A stretch of DNA of 64,000 bases, from NCBI GenBank assembly GCA_964474635.1, contig CAYYTT010000002.1, positions 1-64,000 of the forward strand, given 5' to 3'. Origin of the DNA: CAYUYV01 sp964474635 (GTDB lineage Bacteria; Pseudomonadota; Alphaproteobacteria; JAJFIK01). The translations under genes and the position numbers were made by a program. Below the pieces are notes generated by a model. It was not told the DNA's origin. It made no database searches and saw only the letters and a list, made by a program, of their open reading frames with translations. Below, one piece after another: positions 32,872 to 42,018 of this stretch (positions within the stretch are counted from its first letter, which is position 1; each line of letters begins with the position of its first letter).

Positions 32872-34158
32872 ATGGCCATTTCGACGGCGCTGCAGGCCGG
32901 TGTCAGTGGGCTGCGCACCCAGGGCATGAAGCTCGCGACAATTTCGGACAATATCGCGAATTCAAACACGGTGGGCTACAAGCGCCGTGATGTCCAGTTC
33001 GCCAATCTCGTTACGAGCCAGGGCGTCGCCACAGACTATACCGCCGGTGGATCGACGGGCCGCATTCGAACCGATATCGCGGCCGAGGCCGGTCAAATTG
33101 CCTCCGGTGGCATCACGGATTTTGCGATTGGCGGGCAGGGTTTTTTCGTGGTCGCAGAGCAGAGCGAACCCGGGCCGGCGGGCAACAGCTATGCCCTTAC
33201 ACGGGCTGGCGCTTTTGGTCCCGATGAGGACGGAAATCTGCGAAATGCGAGCGGCTATTTCCTTCAAGGGTTTCCGCTTAATCCGGATGGATCCTACACG
33301 AACGGAACGCCTTTTCTTGATGGCTTTACGTCCGCTGAGACTGTGAATATTGGCAATCTCTCCTTCACGGGCGCTCCAACGACACAAATCGGGTTCACTG
33401 GCAATCTGCCGGCCCAGCAGACGGGACTTGCAACGCCGCCAGCCCCCCTGGTGACGAGTATGGAGTATTTCGACGAACTCGGAGGGTCGAACCGCATTAC
33501 CGCGCAATGGCAGCCGGGCGCCGTGGCCAATGAATGGACCTTATCCCTTTATAATGGACCGGACACGGCATCACCGCTGCTTGCCAGCGATACGGTGACT
33601 TTCAGCGGAGGCGGTGCCAATGCAGGTGCCCCATCGGCCTACGGACCGGGCCTCGGCGTTGGGCCCGACGGTACCATCCCCTTGGCGGTCAGCGCTACAC
33701 AGACGATCAATTTCGCCATCGGCGCCATTGGAACCTATGAGGGGATGACGCAATTCGACGGGGACTACACGCCGACCACGTCCCGGGATGGTGCCCGGTC
33801 AGGTCAACTCACCACATTGGACATGCAGGATGATGGCACACTGATTGCGCTGTTTGACAATGGCGGCCAAAGACCAGTCTGGCAGATTCCCCTGGCGCAT
33901 GTTGAAAATCCCAATGGTATGACGGCCCTGAGCGGCAGTGCCTTCGTTCCGGATACCGATAGCGGTGTTGTGCGTTTGCACCGTGCCGGTGAGGGACCGA
34001 CCGGTCAGATCATCGCGGGTGCCCTTGAAAATGCGGATGTGGATATCGCAACCGAACTCACTGAGTTGATCCAGACCCAGAGAACATACTCCTCCAATGC
34101 GACCATTATACGGACGGCGGATGAAATGCTGGAAGAAGCCATCCGGTTGAAGCGGTAA
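32872..34158 (+). CDS. flgE: Flagellar hook protein
   Basis: The 428-residue hook subunit starts MAISTALQAGVSGLRTQGMKLATISDNIANSNTVGYKRRDVQF, with GGGAGGA before the ATG. It has a FlgE-type insertion domain in the middle. It ends with the axial motif LENADVDIATELTELIQTQRTYSSNATIIRTADEML. I rejected an upstream in-frame start that would add nine non-conserved residues. It is followed by flgK 30 bases later. Confidence 0.96.
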   Translation: MAISTALQAGVSGLRTQGMKLATISDNIANSNTVGYKRRDVQFANLVTSQGVATDYTAGGSTGRIRTDIAAEAGQIASGGITDFAIGGQGFFVVAEQSEPGPAGNSYALTRAGAFGPDEDGNLRNASGYFLQGFPLNPDGSYTNGTPFLDGFTSAETVNIGNLSFTGAPTTQIGFTGNLPAQQTGLATPPAPLVTSMEYFDELGGSNRITAQWQPGAVANEWTLSLYNGPDTASPLLASDTVTFSGGGANAGAPSAYGPGLGVGPDGTIPLAVSATQTINFAIGAIGTYEGMTQFDGDYTPTTSRDGARSGQLTTLDMQDDGTLIALFDNGGQRPVWQIPLAHVENPNGMTALSGSAFVPDTDSGVVRLHRAGEGPTGQIIAGALENADVDIATELTELIQTQRTYSSNATIIRTADEMLEEAIRLKR

Positions 34159-34188
34159 CGCAGTGAGACGATTGGGGAGCAAACCATC

Positions 34189-35667
34189 ATGGGGTTGACG
34201 AGCGCCCTCCACGCAGCGTCATCGGGCCTGACCGCCCAGGGTCAACGCTCGGCAGTGGTCTCCGACAACATCGCCAATGCGTCGACGCCCGGTTATGTGC
34301 GCACGGACTCTGTTGCGCGCTCGCTTGTCCTGGGCGGTTATGGCGTGGGCGTCACGATGGACGATGTGCGTGCCGAAGCGGGTCAGGGCCTGCTTCGGGA
34401 CCTGCGCCAGGCGCTGTCGGATCGCGAGGGGGCGGCCGCCGAGGCAGGGGCCCTTGCCCGATTGACGGCGGTCCACGGCGATCCGAATGAGGAGCGTTCA
34501 CTGGCGGCAAAGATCCAAGAGCTCGAAAGCGCAGTGCAGGGGGCGGCCGCGTCGCCGGGCAGTCAGACGGCGCTGCGCACGGTGGTGGATGCAGCACACT
34601 CCGTGACACAGACTTTCGCGGCCGTCTCCGACAGCATCGCGGCCGAGCGGACCGACGCGGAGGCCGCCATCGCGCAGCGGGTCACGGCCCTCCAGGACAC
34701 TTTGGGCCAGATTTCCACACTGAACGAACAGATCTCGACCATGGCCAATGGCGGGCGTGACCCCTCGGACCTGCTCGATGAGCGAGACCGGCTCGTCAAT
34801 GCCGTGGCCGAGGATGTTCCGATCCGCACCTATGAGCGGGAGATGGGGGATCTTGTCATCATGACCAAGGGCGGCGCGACTTTGCTCGATGGTCGGGTGG
34901 CGCAGATTTCTTTTACAGCACTGCCAACGCTTTCACCGGACTTGACCTATCCGGCTTCTTCACCGCCGATAAGCGGTCTGCTGATCGACGGTGTGGATAT
35001 TGCGCCGGCGAGCGGCGCGGCCGGGGCTCTCGATAGCGGGCGGCTCGCCGGTTTGTTTGAAGTGCGGGACAGTTGGGGCCCCCATTTCCAGGAGCAGATT
35101 GACGGGCTTGCCGCGCATCTTGCCGATGCGTTCGAGGCAGCGGATCTATCCGTACCCGGCGCCGGAGTGACGGGGCTGTTCGTCGACGCCGCGTCACCGG
35201 CGAATGGCATCGACCCGGCCACTGTCACGCCAGGCCTGGCCGGTCGCCTCATGGTCAATCCAATTGTCGATCCGGCCGCCGGCGGAGACGTGACGAAACT
35301 GCGCGACGGTCTGCATGGCCCTGTAACGGCCACGGGCGATCCGACCCAATTGATGCAGTTTTTGGATGCCTTCGCCGCGCCGCAACCCTTCGACCCGGCC
35401 TTGAGTCTCGGTACGGATCGAACTCTTGGTGCAGCGGCTGGCGCCTTCATCGCGGGCCAGCAGGCGGAACGGACGGGCCGGGAGGCGGATATGGAAACCG
35501 CGTCGATCACTCTCGGGACCTATGAGACCGCGCTCGCCAATCGCACAGGCGTCAATCTCGATCTTCAATTGAAGACCCTCCAAGACATTGAAACCGCCTA
35601 TGGCGCCAATGCGCAGGTTCTCCAGGTGATCAACCGCATGTATGACGCGCTGCTGGCCATTGTGTAG
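34189..35667 (+). CDS. flgK: Flagellar hook-associated protein 1
   Basis: The 492-residue hook-filament junction protein begins MGLTSALHAASSGLTAQGQRSAVVSDNIANASTPGYVRTD. It continues with the FlgK-type region EERSLAAKIQELESAVQGAA, a STLNEQISTMANGGRDPSDLLDERDRLV segment, and ends GVNLDLQLKTLQDIETAYGANAQVLQVINRMYDALL. Size is typical for alphaproteobacteria. It lies between flgE and flgL in the normal order. Confidence 0.96.
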   Translation: MGLTSALHAASSGLTAQGQRSAVVSDNIANASTPGYVRTDSVARSLVLGGYGVGVTMDDVRAEAGQGLLRDLRQALSDREGAAAEAGALARLTAVHGDPNEERSLAAKIQELESAVQGAAASPGSQTALRTVVDAAHSVTQTFAAVSDSIAAERTDAEAAIAQRVTALQDTLGQISTLNEQISTMANGGRDPSDLLDERDRLVNAVAEDVPIRTYEREMGDLVIMTKGGATLLDGRVAQISFTALPTLSPDLTYPASSPPISGLLIDGVDIAPASGAAGALDSGRLAGLFEVRDSWGPHFQEQIDGLAAHLADAFEAADLSVPGAGVTGLFVDAASPANGIDPATVTPGLAGRLMVNPIVDPAAGGDVTKLRDGLHGPVTATGDPTQLMQFLDAFAAPQPFDPALSLGTDRTLGAAAGAFIAGQQAERTGREADMETASITLGTYETALANRTGVNLDLQLKTLQDIETAYGANAQVLQVINRMYDALLAIV

Positions 35668-35729
35668 CGCTTGGCGGTGCAGGTCGAAGCGGCCAAGTGG
35701 TATCGTGATTATCGGTAAGGGATTTAATC

Positions 35730-36800
35730 ATGTCGGATCCGCTGTCCACACTTTCAATGAATCGACAGCTATCCTCCCAGATTGTCAAAGTTCAAAGCGA
35801 ACTTGCGACCAAGGGGGAGGAGCTGGGCTCCGGCCGCCATGCGGACCTGCCCGGGGTTTTGAAGGGCCAATATGCCGACCTCATCGATATGCGTGCGGAG
35901 TTTGGCCGCCTTGACAGCCAAAGTCGTGGCCTTGATGCCTTTAACCGGGCGGCGCAGGCCAAGCAAATGATCATGGGTGAGGTCTCGGCGTCCGTCCAGG
36001 AGTTCATGGCGTCCATGGCCCCGGCAATCAGCGATACGGCGACGGTCAGCGAGGAACTGCCGAACCTGGCGCGGCAGTTGATTGATCAAGTGACGGACCT
36101 TCTAAACACGGCGGACACGGATGGGTATCTTTTTTCCGGCATTGCGCGGGAGGCGCGTCCGATTCTGGGGGCCACTGAGGGACCAGCGCCGACGCCGCTT
36201 GACGTGGTGGCGGGCGCAGCCGTCCCCAATCCGCCGGCGACGCTTGCGGATGTCGCCGCGTTGGGCGCATCCTTCGATACACTCTTTGATACGCCGTCCT
36301 TTGACACTGTTTTTTACAGGGGGGCGGTGGGCACCCCCGGGACCGCGCGCTGGACCATTCCCATCGGGTTGCAGACATCCCTAGACCTTGGTCTGCAGGC
36401 CAATGATGGGGCGATCCGCGATGTGTTGCAGGGCCTGCATATGATCGCGTCGGTCGATGTGGCCAGTCTGCCGAACGAGCCAGAGGCTCCCCTTGGCGAT
36501 GGCGATGCGCGGAACTCGCCCTATTGGGCATTCATGGCGCACGCCCATGACAAGATCGCGGCGGGGGCTGACGCCTTAACCCGGGCGCAAGGTGATCTTG
36601 GCCGGGAACAGACGACAGCGCAAAGTATGAGAAGTGTCCTGAACGCCCAAAAAGTCCTGCTCAACGGTTCGATCAATGATCTGGAACGTGTTGACCCCTT
36701 CGAGGCTCAGGTCCAATTCGCGACATTGCAATCCCAATTGGAGCAGAGTTTTCAGGTTACGGCACGCCTGGCGAGTCTGTCACTGAGCAATTATCTCTAA
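35730..36800 (+). CDS. flgL: Flagellar hook-associated protein 3
   Basis: The 356-residue second junction protein is homologous to the flagellin termini. Its N-terminal helix reads MSDPLSTLSMNRQLSSQIVKVQSELATKGEELGSGRHADL, and its C-terminal part LGREQTTAQSMRSVLNAQKVLLNGSINDLERVDPFEAQVQFATLQSQLEQSFQVTARLASLSLSNYL has the classic FlgL ending. It is the last gene of the motC-like-motA-motB-flgE-flgK-flgL run. A GC-rich hairpin follows. Confidence 0.94.
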   Translation: MSDPLSTLSMNRQLSSQIVKVQSELATKGEELGSGRHADLPGVLKGQYADLIDMRAEFGRLDSQSRGLDAFNRAAQAKQMIMGEVSASVQEFMASMAPAISDTATVSEELPNLARQLIDQVTDLLNTADTDGYLFSGIAREARPILGATEGPAPTPLDVVAGAAVPNPPATLADVAALGASFDTLFDTPSFDTVFYRGAVGTPGTARWTIPIGLQTSLDLGLQANDGAIRDVLQGLHMIASVDVASLPNEPEAPLGDGDARNSPYWAFMAHAHDKIAAGADALTRAQGDLGREQTTAQSMRSVLNAQKVLLNGSINDLERVDPFEAQVQFATLQSQLEQSFQVTARLASLSLSNYL

Positions 36801-36815
36801 GTACGTGAAAACCGC

Positions 36816-36854
36816 CGCCGGGCCCAGCGCGATTGCAGTGTATTGGGTCCGGCG
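36816..36854 (+). terminator. Hairpin after flgL
   Basis: CGCCGGGCCCA (36816-36826) pairs with TGGGTCCGGCG (36844-36854): 11 pairs including one G-U and a 17-base loop. No T-tract follows. It lies at the convergent junction of flgL and the OmpR-type regulator. Confidence 0.45.
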
Positions 36855-36989
36855 AGCTGACGCCGGGCCCGTGCTTCTCGGTCAGCCCAGTGCTGTGTTC
36901 CCAAGCGAGAGTGGCGTTGAATGTCCATCCAAAAGAAAAAAGAGCGATCCGGAGAATGGCCGGACGGCAGGCCGGCGGCGTCCACGGCG

Positions 36990-37703
36990 CTATGCGACGG
37001 CACGTGACCGCTCGGCCACAGCCCCCAGATGGGCGAGTCGATATCCCCGCCCCACAACGGTTTCGATGAAACGCTCCCCTTGCGTTGCATCGGCAAGTTT
37101 GCGTCGCAGTTTGCAGATGTAAACATCAATGACCTTGTCGAAGGGCTGTGACCCGGTGAGGCCATAGACCGCCTCGAACAGGGTTTCTTTGGAAATCACG
37201 CGGCCCTGACGATGGGCAAGGGCCATGAATGTACTGTGCTCGCGGCGGCTGAGTTTGATGGGTCGTCCGTTCACCTCTGGATCCCGGCCGTCCAGGAAGA
37301 TGGTCAGTGGTCCCAAGTCGAAGGTCTCGTCACGCTGCTCCGTTCCCCGGCGCCGAATGGCACGAATGCGGGCGGCAATTTCCTTGGCCTTGACCGGGCG
37401 AATGAGGCAATCATCGGCGCCAGCGTCGAGCAGACGGACGATTTTGTCCGACTGGCGAAGATCAAGAAAACACAAGATCGGCAGGCCCGGTGCATTTTTT
37501 CGGGCCCGCGCCACCATCAACGCGGTCTCCTCTTCATCCCCAAGGAGAATGGCCAAATAGGGTGAGGGGGCCGTTCCCGTCCATGGCGGGGCATCGTCCA
37601 AATGCGAAAGCTCGGCCCGGTCAATGTCGATACGGATGGCTTTGAACGCCGTTGTCAGACTGTTCGCAATTAGATCGTCCGATTCCACCAGAAGTATACG
37701 CAT
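36990..37703 (-). CDS. Orphan OmpR-type regulator with degenerate receiver (FtcR/Rem-like)
   Basis: The 237-residue protein has a receiver-like N-terminal domain and an OmpR-type winged helix (IKLSRREHSTFMALAHRQGR, FDKVIDVYICKLRRKL, ETVVGRGYRLA). The acidic pair is kept (Asp9, Asp10 in VESDD). The residue expected to be the phospho-acceptor is Gly55 (LAILLG), the switch Thr/Ser is not evident (ILCFLD) and the invariant Lys before Pro is Arg102 (LIRPVK). Phosphorylation-independent control is therefore likely. Orphan OmpR-type regulators inside flagellar loci are known as FtcR in Brucella and Rem in Sinorhizobium. I chose the ATG at 37703, which starts the fold with MRILLVESDD. No histidine kinase is nearby. 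Confidence 0.85.
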   Translation of the reverse strand: MRILLVESDDLIANSLTTAFKAIRIDIDRAELSHLDDAPPWTGTAPSPYLAILLGDEEETALMVARARKNAPGLPILCFLDLRQSDKIVRLLDAGADDCLIRPVKAKEIAARIRAIRRRGTEQRDETFDLGPLTIFLDGRDPEVNGRPIKLSRREHSTFMALAHRQGRVISKETLFEAVYGLTGSQPFDKVIDVYICKLRRKLADATQGERFIETVVGRGYRLAHLGAVAERSRAVA

Positions 37704-37966
37704 CCATATCACCCAATTTGAGAAAAACGGACCAAGTGGAGGTACTTGAGTGTTGGGACGGCACGAATAACGCACGGCCAGCAAAAAGAGTGTAGTCCGG
37801 ATACAGCAAATATTGATTGAATATGGATAAAATCACGTACGGGTAGGTGTTTGATTGATTTGTTGAAAATCCCAGTGTAAGCGATGAGAGAAGTGCAAGG
37901 CCCTCCGGCATAGCATCCCTTGCCATGAGCGAACCGCTTCACGTCGCCATTAACAAGGGTGGGTTC

Positions 37967-39079
37967 ATGCCAAGGCAGGTTGTGCTGGCGTGTGTGCTGT
38001 TGCTTCTTTTCACCACAAAGGTGGCCACCGCGAATGAATTGCGGATCAAGGACATCGTGTCCCTGGAGGGGGTACGGTCGAACCAGCTGATCGGCTACGG
38101 CCTGGTCGTTGGTCTTCCGGGTACGGGCGACCGGCTCAACAACACACCTTTCACGCAGCGCAGTCTGTCCAGCATGCTGGAGCGACTGGGCATCTCAGTG
38201 AATGCGGATGATATCCGTACACGCAATGTCGCGGCAGTGATGGTAACGGCCATGCTGCCGGCCTTTGCCAATGCCGGCACGCGGCTCGATGTCCAGATCG
38301 CCGCTCTCGGGGACGCCTCAAGCCTTCTGGGCGGGACCCTTCTGGTGACACCGCTGCTTGGGGCCGACGGGCAGGCCTATGCCCTCGCCCAAGGGCCCGT
38401 TGTGGTGGCCGGCTTCAGCGCGCAAGGTGAGGCATCCTCGGTGAGTAAGGGCGTGCCGACCAACGCGCGCATTCCCAATGGCGCCGTGGTGGAGCATGAA
38501 GTCGACTTTACCTTGGATGATGTCCGTGCACTGCAGTTATCCCTACGCAATCCAGATTTCACGACGGCCATTCGCATTGCCGACCGGATTAATGGTGAAA
38601 TTGGCGATGGCGTGGCCCATCCCAGCGACGCGGCGACGGTGGATCTGACGGTTCCGTCCCGTTTTGAGGGCAAGGTGGTCCGGTTCATCGCAGCCATTGA
38701 GATGCTGAAGGTCGTTACGGATCAGATCGCGCGCGTGGTCGTTGACGAGCGCTCCGGAACCATCCTGATTGGTGAAAACGTTCGAATAAGCCGGGTCGCG
38801 ATCACCCAGGGCTCTATCATGATCGAGGTCGATGAGACTCCTGTCGTTTCCCAGCCCGCTCCCTTTTCCGACAGTGGTGAAACAACGGTTCTTCCGCGCT
38901 CACGGGTGCGTGTCACCGAGGAGTTGGGCGGCGGTTTTCGGATCGTGGAAAACGGCACGACACTGCAGGATCTTGTGAACGGATTGAATGTTCTGGGGGT
39001 GCAGCCTCGCGACACCATCGCCATTTTGCAGGCGATCAAGTCTGCCGGTGCGCTCCATGCCGATCTTATTGTCGAATGA
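37967..39079 (+). CDS. flgI: Flagellar P-ring protein
   Basis: The 370-residue periplasmic P-ring subunit has signal peptide MPRQVVLACVLLLLFTTKVATA, then NELRIKDIVSLEGVRSNQLIGYGLVVGLPGTGDRLNNTPFT, the invariant FlgI opening. Later motifs are NVAAVMVTAMLPAFANAGTRLDVQIAALGDASSL, ARVVVDERSGTILIGENVRIS and a late LGVQPRDTIAILQAIKSAGALHADLIVE. An upstream start at 37925 would hide the signal. It overlaps flgJ by four bases. The 263-base spacer to the divergent OmpR-type regulator should carry promoters for both. Confidence 0.96.
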   Translation: MPRQVVLACVLLLLFTTKVATANELRIKDIVSLEGVRSNQLIGYGLVVGLPGTGDRLNNTPFTQRSLSSMLERLGISVNADDIRTRNVAAVMVTAMLPAFANAGTRLDVQIAALGDASSLLGGTLLVTPLLGADGQAYALAQGPVVVAGFSAQGEASSVSKGVPTNARIPNGAVVEHEVDFTLDDVRALQLSLRNPDFTTAIRIADRINGEIGDGVAHPSDAATVDLTVPSRFEGKVVRFIAAIEMLKVVTDQIARVVVDERSGTILIGENVRISRVAITQGSIMIEVDETPVVSQPAPFSDSGETTVLPRSRVRVTEELGGGFRIVENGTTLQDLVNGLNVLGVQPRDTIAILQAIKSAGALHADLIVE

Positions 39080-39423
39080 GGACAAGCATGGTGGACACAC
39101 TCTCCCCCCTCACCGCGAACCTAGATTTGAACACGCCCTCCGGACCCGGAGCGGTCAAGACACGCCAAGAGGCATGGGAGGCGGCCCAAGCCTTCGAAGG
39201 CATGATGCTGGGCCAATTGATGCGCCACATGATGACTGGCCTGAAGGCGGACGGTCCCTTTGCTGGTGGTTTTGCTGAAACGATGTGGCGGGACATGCTC
39301 GTTGAGGAGGCCGGTGAACAGGCCGCAGCCGCGGGCGGCATTGGCCTTGCGGGTGACGTTTACCGGGTCTTGGTGGCAACACTGCCGGATGAGGGTACTC
39401 AGAAACCAGAAGGAAACGGATAA
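39076..39423 (+). CDS. flgJ: Rod-binding protein, FlgJ N-terminal type
   Basis: The 115-residue protein equals only the N-terminal rod-capping domain of enterobacterial FlgJ: EAWEAAQAFEGMMLGQLMRHMMTGL, then FAETMWRDMLVEEAGEQAAAAGGIGLAGDV. It lacks the muramidase domain, as is usual in alphaproteobacteria, where it is often called CheL. It overlaps the flgI stop (ATGA). Another factor must open peptidoglycan for the rod. Confidence 0.92.
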   Translation: MRTSMVDTLSPLTANLDLNTPSGPGAVKTRQEAWEAAQAFEGMMLGQLMRHMMTGLKADGPFAGGFAETMWRDMLVEEAGEQAAAAGGIGLAGDVYRVLVATLPDEGTQKPEGNG

Positions 39424-39425
39424 TC

Positions 39426-39938
39426 ATGGCGTGGTCTGAACGGTTCAAGGTGTTCGCCTCCACACGGCGGTCCGACGATGTCGTTGAGCCGTCGGTCCAC
39501 CGTGCCGGCGAGGCGGACCAGGAGGGCGTACGCCCAGAAGAAAAGCGGCTTTTGGAATTGGTCGAAATCCTCACACTCTCCGTGCAGGCCGATGGGGAGG
39601 CGCTTGCCCATGGCCGGATCGAGGAGGTCCTTGAGCGCGTGGCCGAACACCGCGCCCTTCTCCATGACCTTGAAGCCGTACTCCTGGAGCATCGCGAAGA
39701 GATCCGCCTGTGGCCAGAGGCGAAAAAGCATTCCATTGAGGGTGCCTTCAGCCGGCTTTCAAGTCAGGCCGAAGCCACGGGGCGCCATCTTGGTGTGCTG
39801 CATAGTGCGTCCCAAACAATTTGTGCCCATATGCTTCAGGCAGCCGAGCGTCAGCTTTCGGATGGAACATATCGGCGCAGCGGGGAGAAACAAAAGTCCA
39901 AACAGCTCTCCTTGAGCCAATTTTCAGCTAAACTCTAG
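39426..39938 (+). CDS. FlgN-like export chaperone candidate
   Basis: The 170-residue, mostly helical protein has a coiled-coil-like centre (LLELVEILTLSVQADGEALAHGRIEEVLERVAEHRALLHDLEAVL). Its start is three bases after flgJ. Position behind flgI-flgJ, size and helical pattern fit FlgN, the chaperone of FlgK and FlgL; sequence similarity within FlgN is low, so this is a family guess. The last ~30 residues are basic and Ser/Gln/Lys rich. The flagellin gene follows after a 121-base spacer. Confidence 0.65.
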   Translation: MAWSERFKVFASTRRSDDVVEPSVHRAGEADQEGVRPEEKRLLELVEILTLSVQADGEALAHGRIEEVLERVAEHRALLHDLEAVLLEHREEIRLWPEAKKHSIEGAFSRLSSQAEATGRHLGVLHSASQTICAHMLQAAERQLSDGTYRRSGEKQKSKQLSLSQFSAKL

Positions 39939-40059
39939 ATTTTACGTCGTTGAAAACGCTCCGGTTTAGTCTTGTTCGTGCTGGAAACACGAAGGGCGTG
40001 TCCTCCAAGCCTCGCGTCAGAAGGCGCCGAAACAGACCTGTAGAAATGGGAGTTTGATG

Positions 40060-41523
40060 ATGGTCTCTATCTTGACGAACCAGTCGGCGCAGGTGGCCCT
40101 CCAGACCATGCGCAATGTGTCCTCCAACTTGCAGGAAACGCAAAACCGGATTTCCACCGGCCTTGAAGTGCGGTCGGCCAAGGACAATGCGGCCTACTTT
40201 CTCGTTGCGCAAACGGTTCGCGGCGATTTGTCCGTTCTCGAAGGACTGCGCGACAACCTGACCCTTTCGGTCAATGCGGCAAAGACGGCGACGAACGGTA
40301 TCAACTCGATTTCCGAAAACCTCAACGAGATACAGAAGGCGCTGACGACGGCCGATACGGGCCAGGCGCTCGAAGAGTTGCAGTTCGCCGTCAACAATCT
40401 CGTGGAGGAAGTCGAAGGCACCATCAACGCCACGTCCTTCAACGGCGTAAACCTGCTCAAGGGAAGCGGAACACAGACGGTGACCACCTCCATCGTGCGC
40501 GATGGTGGGGACTTCCAGATCAACACCTTCACCCTGAAGTCCCAGGACCTCGACAATATTGTCGAGGATGCCAATCTCGATGTTCTGTACCGCACCTATT
40601 CGCCTGAAGCCGCGGAACGGTTCGATGTGGATGGGAACGGATCGGTGGATTTCACCAGTGCCGCCGACTCCAGTTTCTTCTCACGGACGGTTCGTGAGGC
40701 ACTTGATACGGACGGGAGTGGAACCATCGACGGCCCAGATCTGGCGGTCAATTTCGATATCGATGGCGACACCACCGACGATGCACTGCAACTGTCGGCC
40801 GAAGCCGTTGCACAAGGGGCCGTGGACCAGTTCGAAGCCCTCGGCATTACCTTTTTTGATCGGGATGCCGGCATCATCGAGGATGCGGGCGCCAGCCAAT
40901 TCGCCGGCGTGACGAACAGGAACATCCTGGATGCGGTCGCCACGGAAGTCGCAGCAGCCGATACCTTCCTGATTTCGGCCGACGAAAACTTCCGGCAACA
41001 GCTTGAGGACAATGGTATCGTTTTCAAGCATGATGCGGCGGTGACAAGTGGCGCCGAGGCGGTGCAACGGTTCTCGATCGATCTGACCGCCAACTCGTCC
41101 GTTATCGACCCGTCGTCTGGCACAGCCTTCACCAACCGGGAACTCCTGGAGCGGACCATCGACTCCTCCTTCCTGCGCGGTGCGGCCGAAGCGTCCGGCT
41201 TCTCCGCAGTACTTCGGAAAATCCAGGTCAATGGTCCCGACGGAAACGTTCAGGCGGGTCTTGTGTTGGCGGAATCGCTCATCTCCCGCGTGAACGTCAA
41301 TTCCTCGACGCTCGGGACATTTGAGCGCACGCTCGAGAGCCGTCAGAACTTCCTGGAAAATCTGACCGATTCGCTTGAAACGGGTGTCTCCTCCCTGGTG
41401 GAAGCGGACCTCGATGAGGAATCGACGCGGCTTCAGGCTCTTCAGACCCAAGAGCAGTTGGCCATCCAGGCCCTGACGATCGCCAATTCCCGGCCCCAGA
41501 ACGTTCTCTCCCTGTTCCGGTAA
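40060..41523 (+). CDS. Flagellin with EF-hand-like calcium loops
   Basis: The ~487-residue filament protein has a typical N-terminal D0/D1 domain (MVSILTNQSAQVALQTMRNV, ISTGLEVRSAKDNAAYFLVA) and C-terminal domain (LAIQALTIANSRPQNVLSLFR). The variable centre is unusual: residues 189-200 (DVDGNGSVDFTS), 216-227 (DTDGSGTIDGPD) and 233-241 (DIDGDTTDD) read like EF-hand or dockerin calcium loops. The loops are 27 and 17 residues apart. GGGAG lies seven bases before the chosen ATG; TTG and ATG codons just upstream are alternatives. It is the only flagellin in the window, monocistronic by its terminator, followed by flaF and flbT. Confidence 0.93.
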   Translation: MVSILTNQSAQVALQTMRNVSSNLQETQNRISTGLEVRSAKDNAAYFLVAQTVRGDLSVLEGLRDNLTLSVNAAKTATNGINSISENLNEIQKALTTADTGQALEELQFAVNNLVEEVEGTINATSFNGVNLLKGSGTQTVTTSIVRDGGDFQINTFTLKSQDLDNIVEDANLDVLYRTYSPEAAERFDVDGNGSVDFTSAADSSFFSRTVREALDTDGSGTIDGPDLAVNFDIDGDTTDDALQLSAEAVAQGAVDQFEALGITFFDRDAGIIEDAGASQFAGVTNRNILDAVATEVAAADTFLISADENFRQQLEDNGIVFKHDAAVTSGAEAVQRFSIDLTANSSVIDPSSGTAFTNRELLERTIDSSFLRGAAEASGFSAVLRKIQVNGPDGNVQAGLVLAESLISRVNVNSSTLGTFERTLESRQNFLENLTDSLETGVSSLVEADLDEESTRLQALQTQEQLAIQALTIANSRPQNVLSLFR

Positions 41524-41543
41524 GGCCCGATCGCCCCTGGAAG

Positions 41544-41571
41544 GTCGGCGTCCCATGTGGGCGCCGGCTTT
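41544..41571 (+). terminator. Terminator of the flagellin gene
   Basis: GTCGGCGTCCC (41544-41554) pairs with GGGCGCCGGC (41559-41568) with one bulged T, one G-U and a 4-base loop; TTTCC follows. It lies 20 bases after the stop. Confidence 0.75.
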
Positions 41572-41604
41572 CCACTCGCATAATCTTGTTCAGGAAGTCC
41601 CGCC

Positions 41605-42018
41605 ATGCCGCACCCACACGCTGCAAAATCGAGCGCCTACAAACAAACGATCCGGGAGACCGAGACACCGCGTCAAATCGAGCGCAGGGTCTTTGCGCAA
41701 ATCACCCGGGAGTTGGAGACCTATGACCGCGATTACACGACCGCGCAGGACCGTTTTGCGGCCCACGATGCCCTTGCGCGCAACCAGACCCTTTGGGGAC
41801 ATTTGATGTTCGATGTGATGGACACGGCCAATGCCCTGCCCGATGCCATCAAGGCACGGATCATCTCTCTCGCGCTTTTCGTGGATCGCCACACGGGCGA
41901 TGTGCTGCGCGGCGAAAAATCTGTATCGCCGTTGATTGAATTGAACAAATGCATCATGCAGGGGCTCGATCAGCGCGCGCCGGAGCCATCGGCCGTGGAG
42001 CAGGCCCATGGGGCTTAG
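41605..42018 (+). CDS. flaF: Flagellar biosynthesis regulator FlaF
   Basis: The 137-residue alphaproteobacterial protein is required for flagellin production and export; in Caulobacter FlaF opposes FlbT. It has the family pattern AYKQTIRETETPRQIERRVFAQITREL, then NQTLWGHLMFDVMDTANALPDAIKARIISLALFVDRHTGDVL and PLIELNKCIMQGL. It overlaps flbT by 11 bases. Its place right after the flagellin gene is characteristic. Confidence 0.94.
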   Translation: MPHPHAAKSSAYKQTIRETETPRQIERRVFAQITRELETYDRDYTTAQDRFAAHDALARNQTLWGHLMFDVMDTANALPDAIKARIISLALFVDRHTGDVLRGEKSVSPLIELNKCIMQGLDQRAPEPSAVEQAHGA

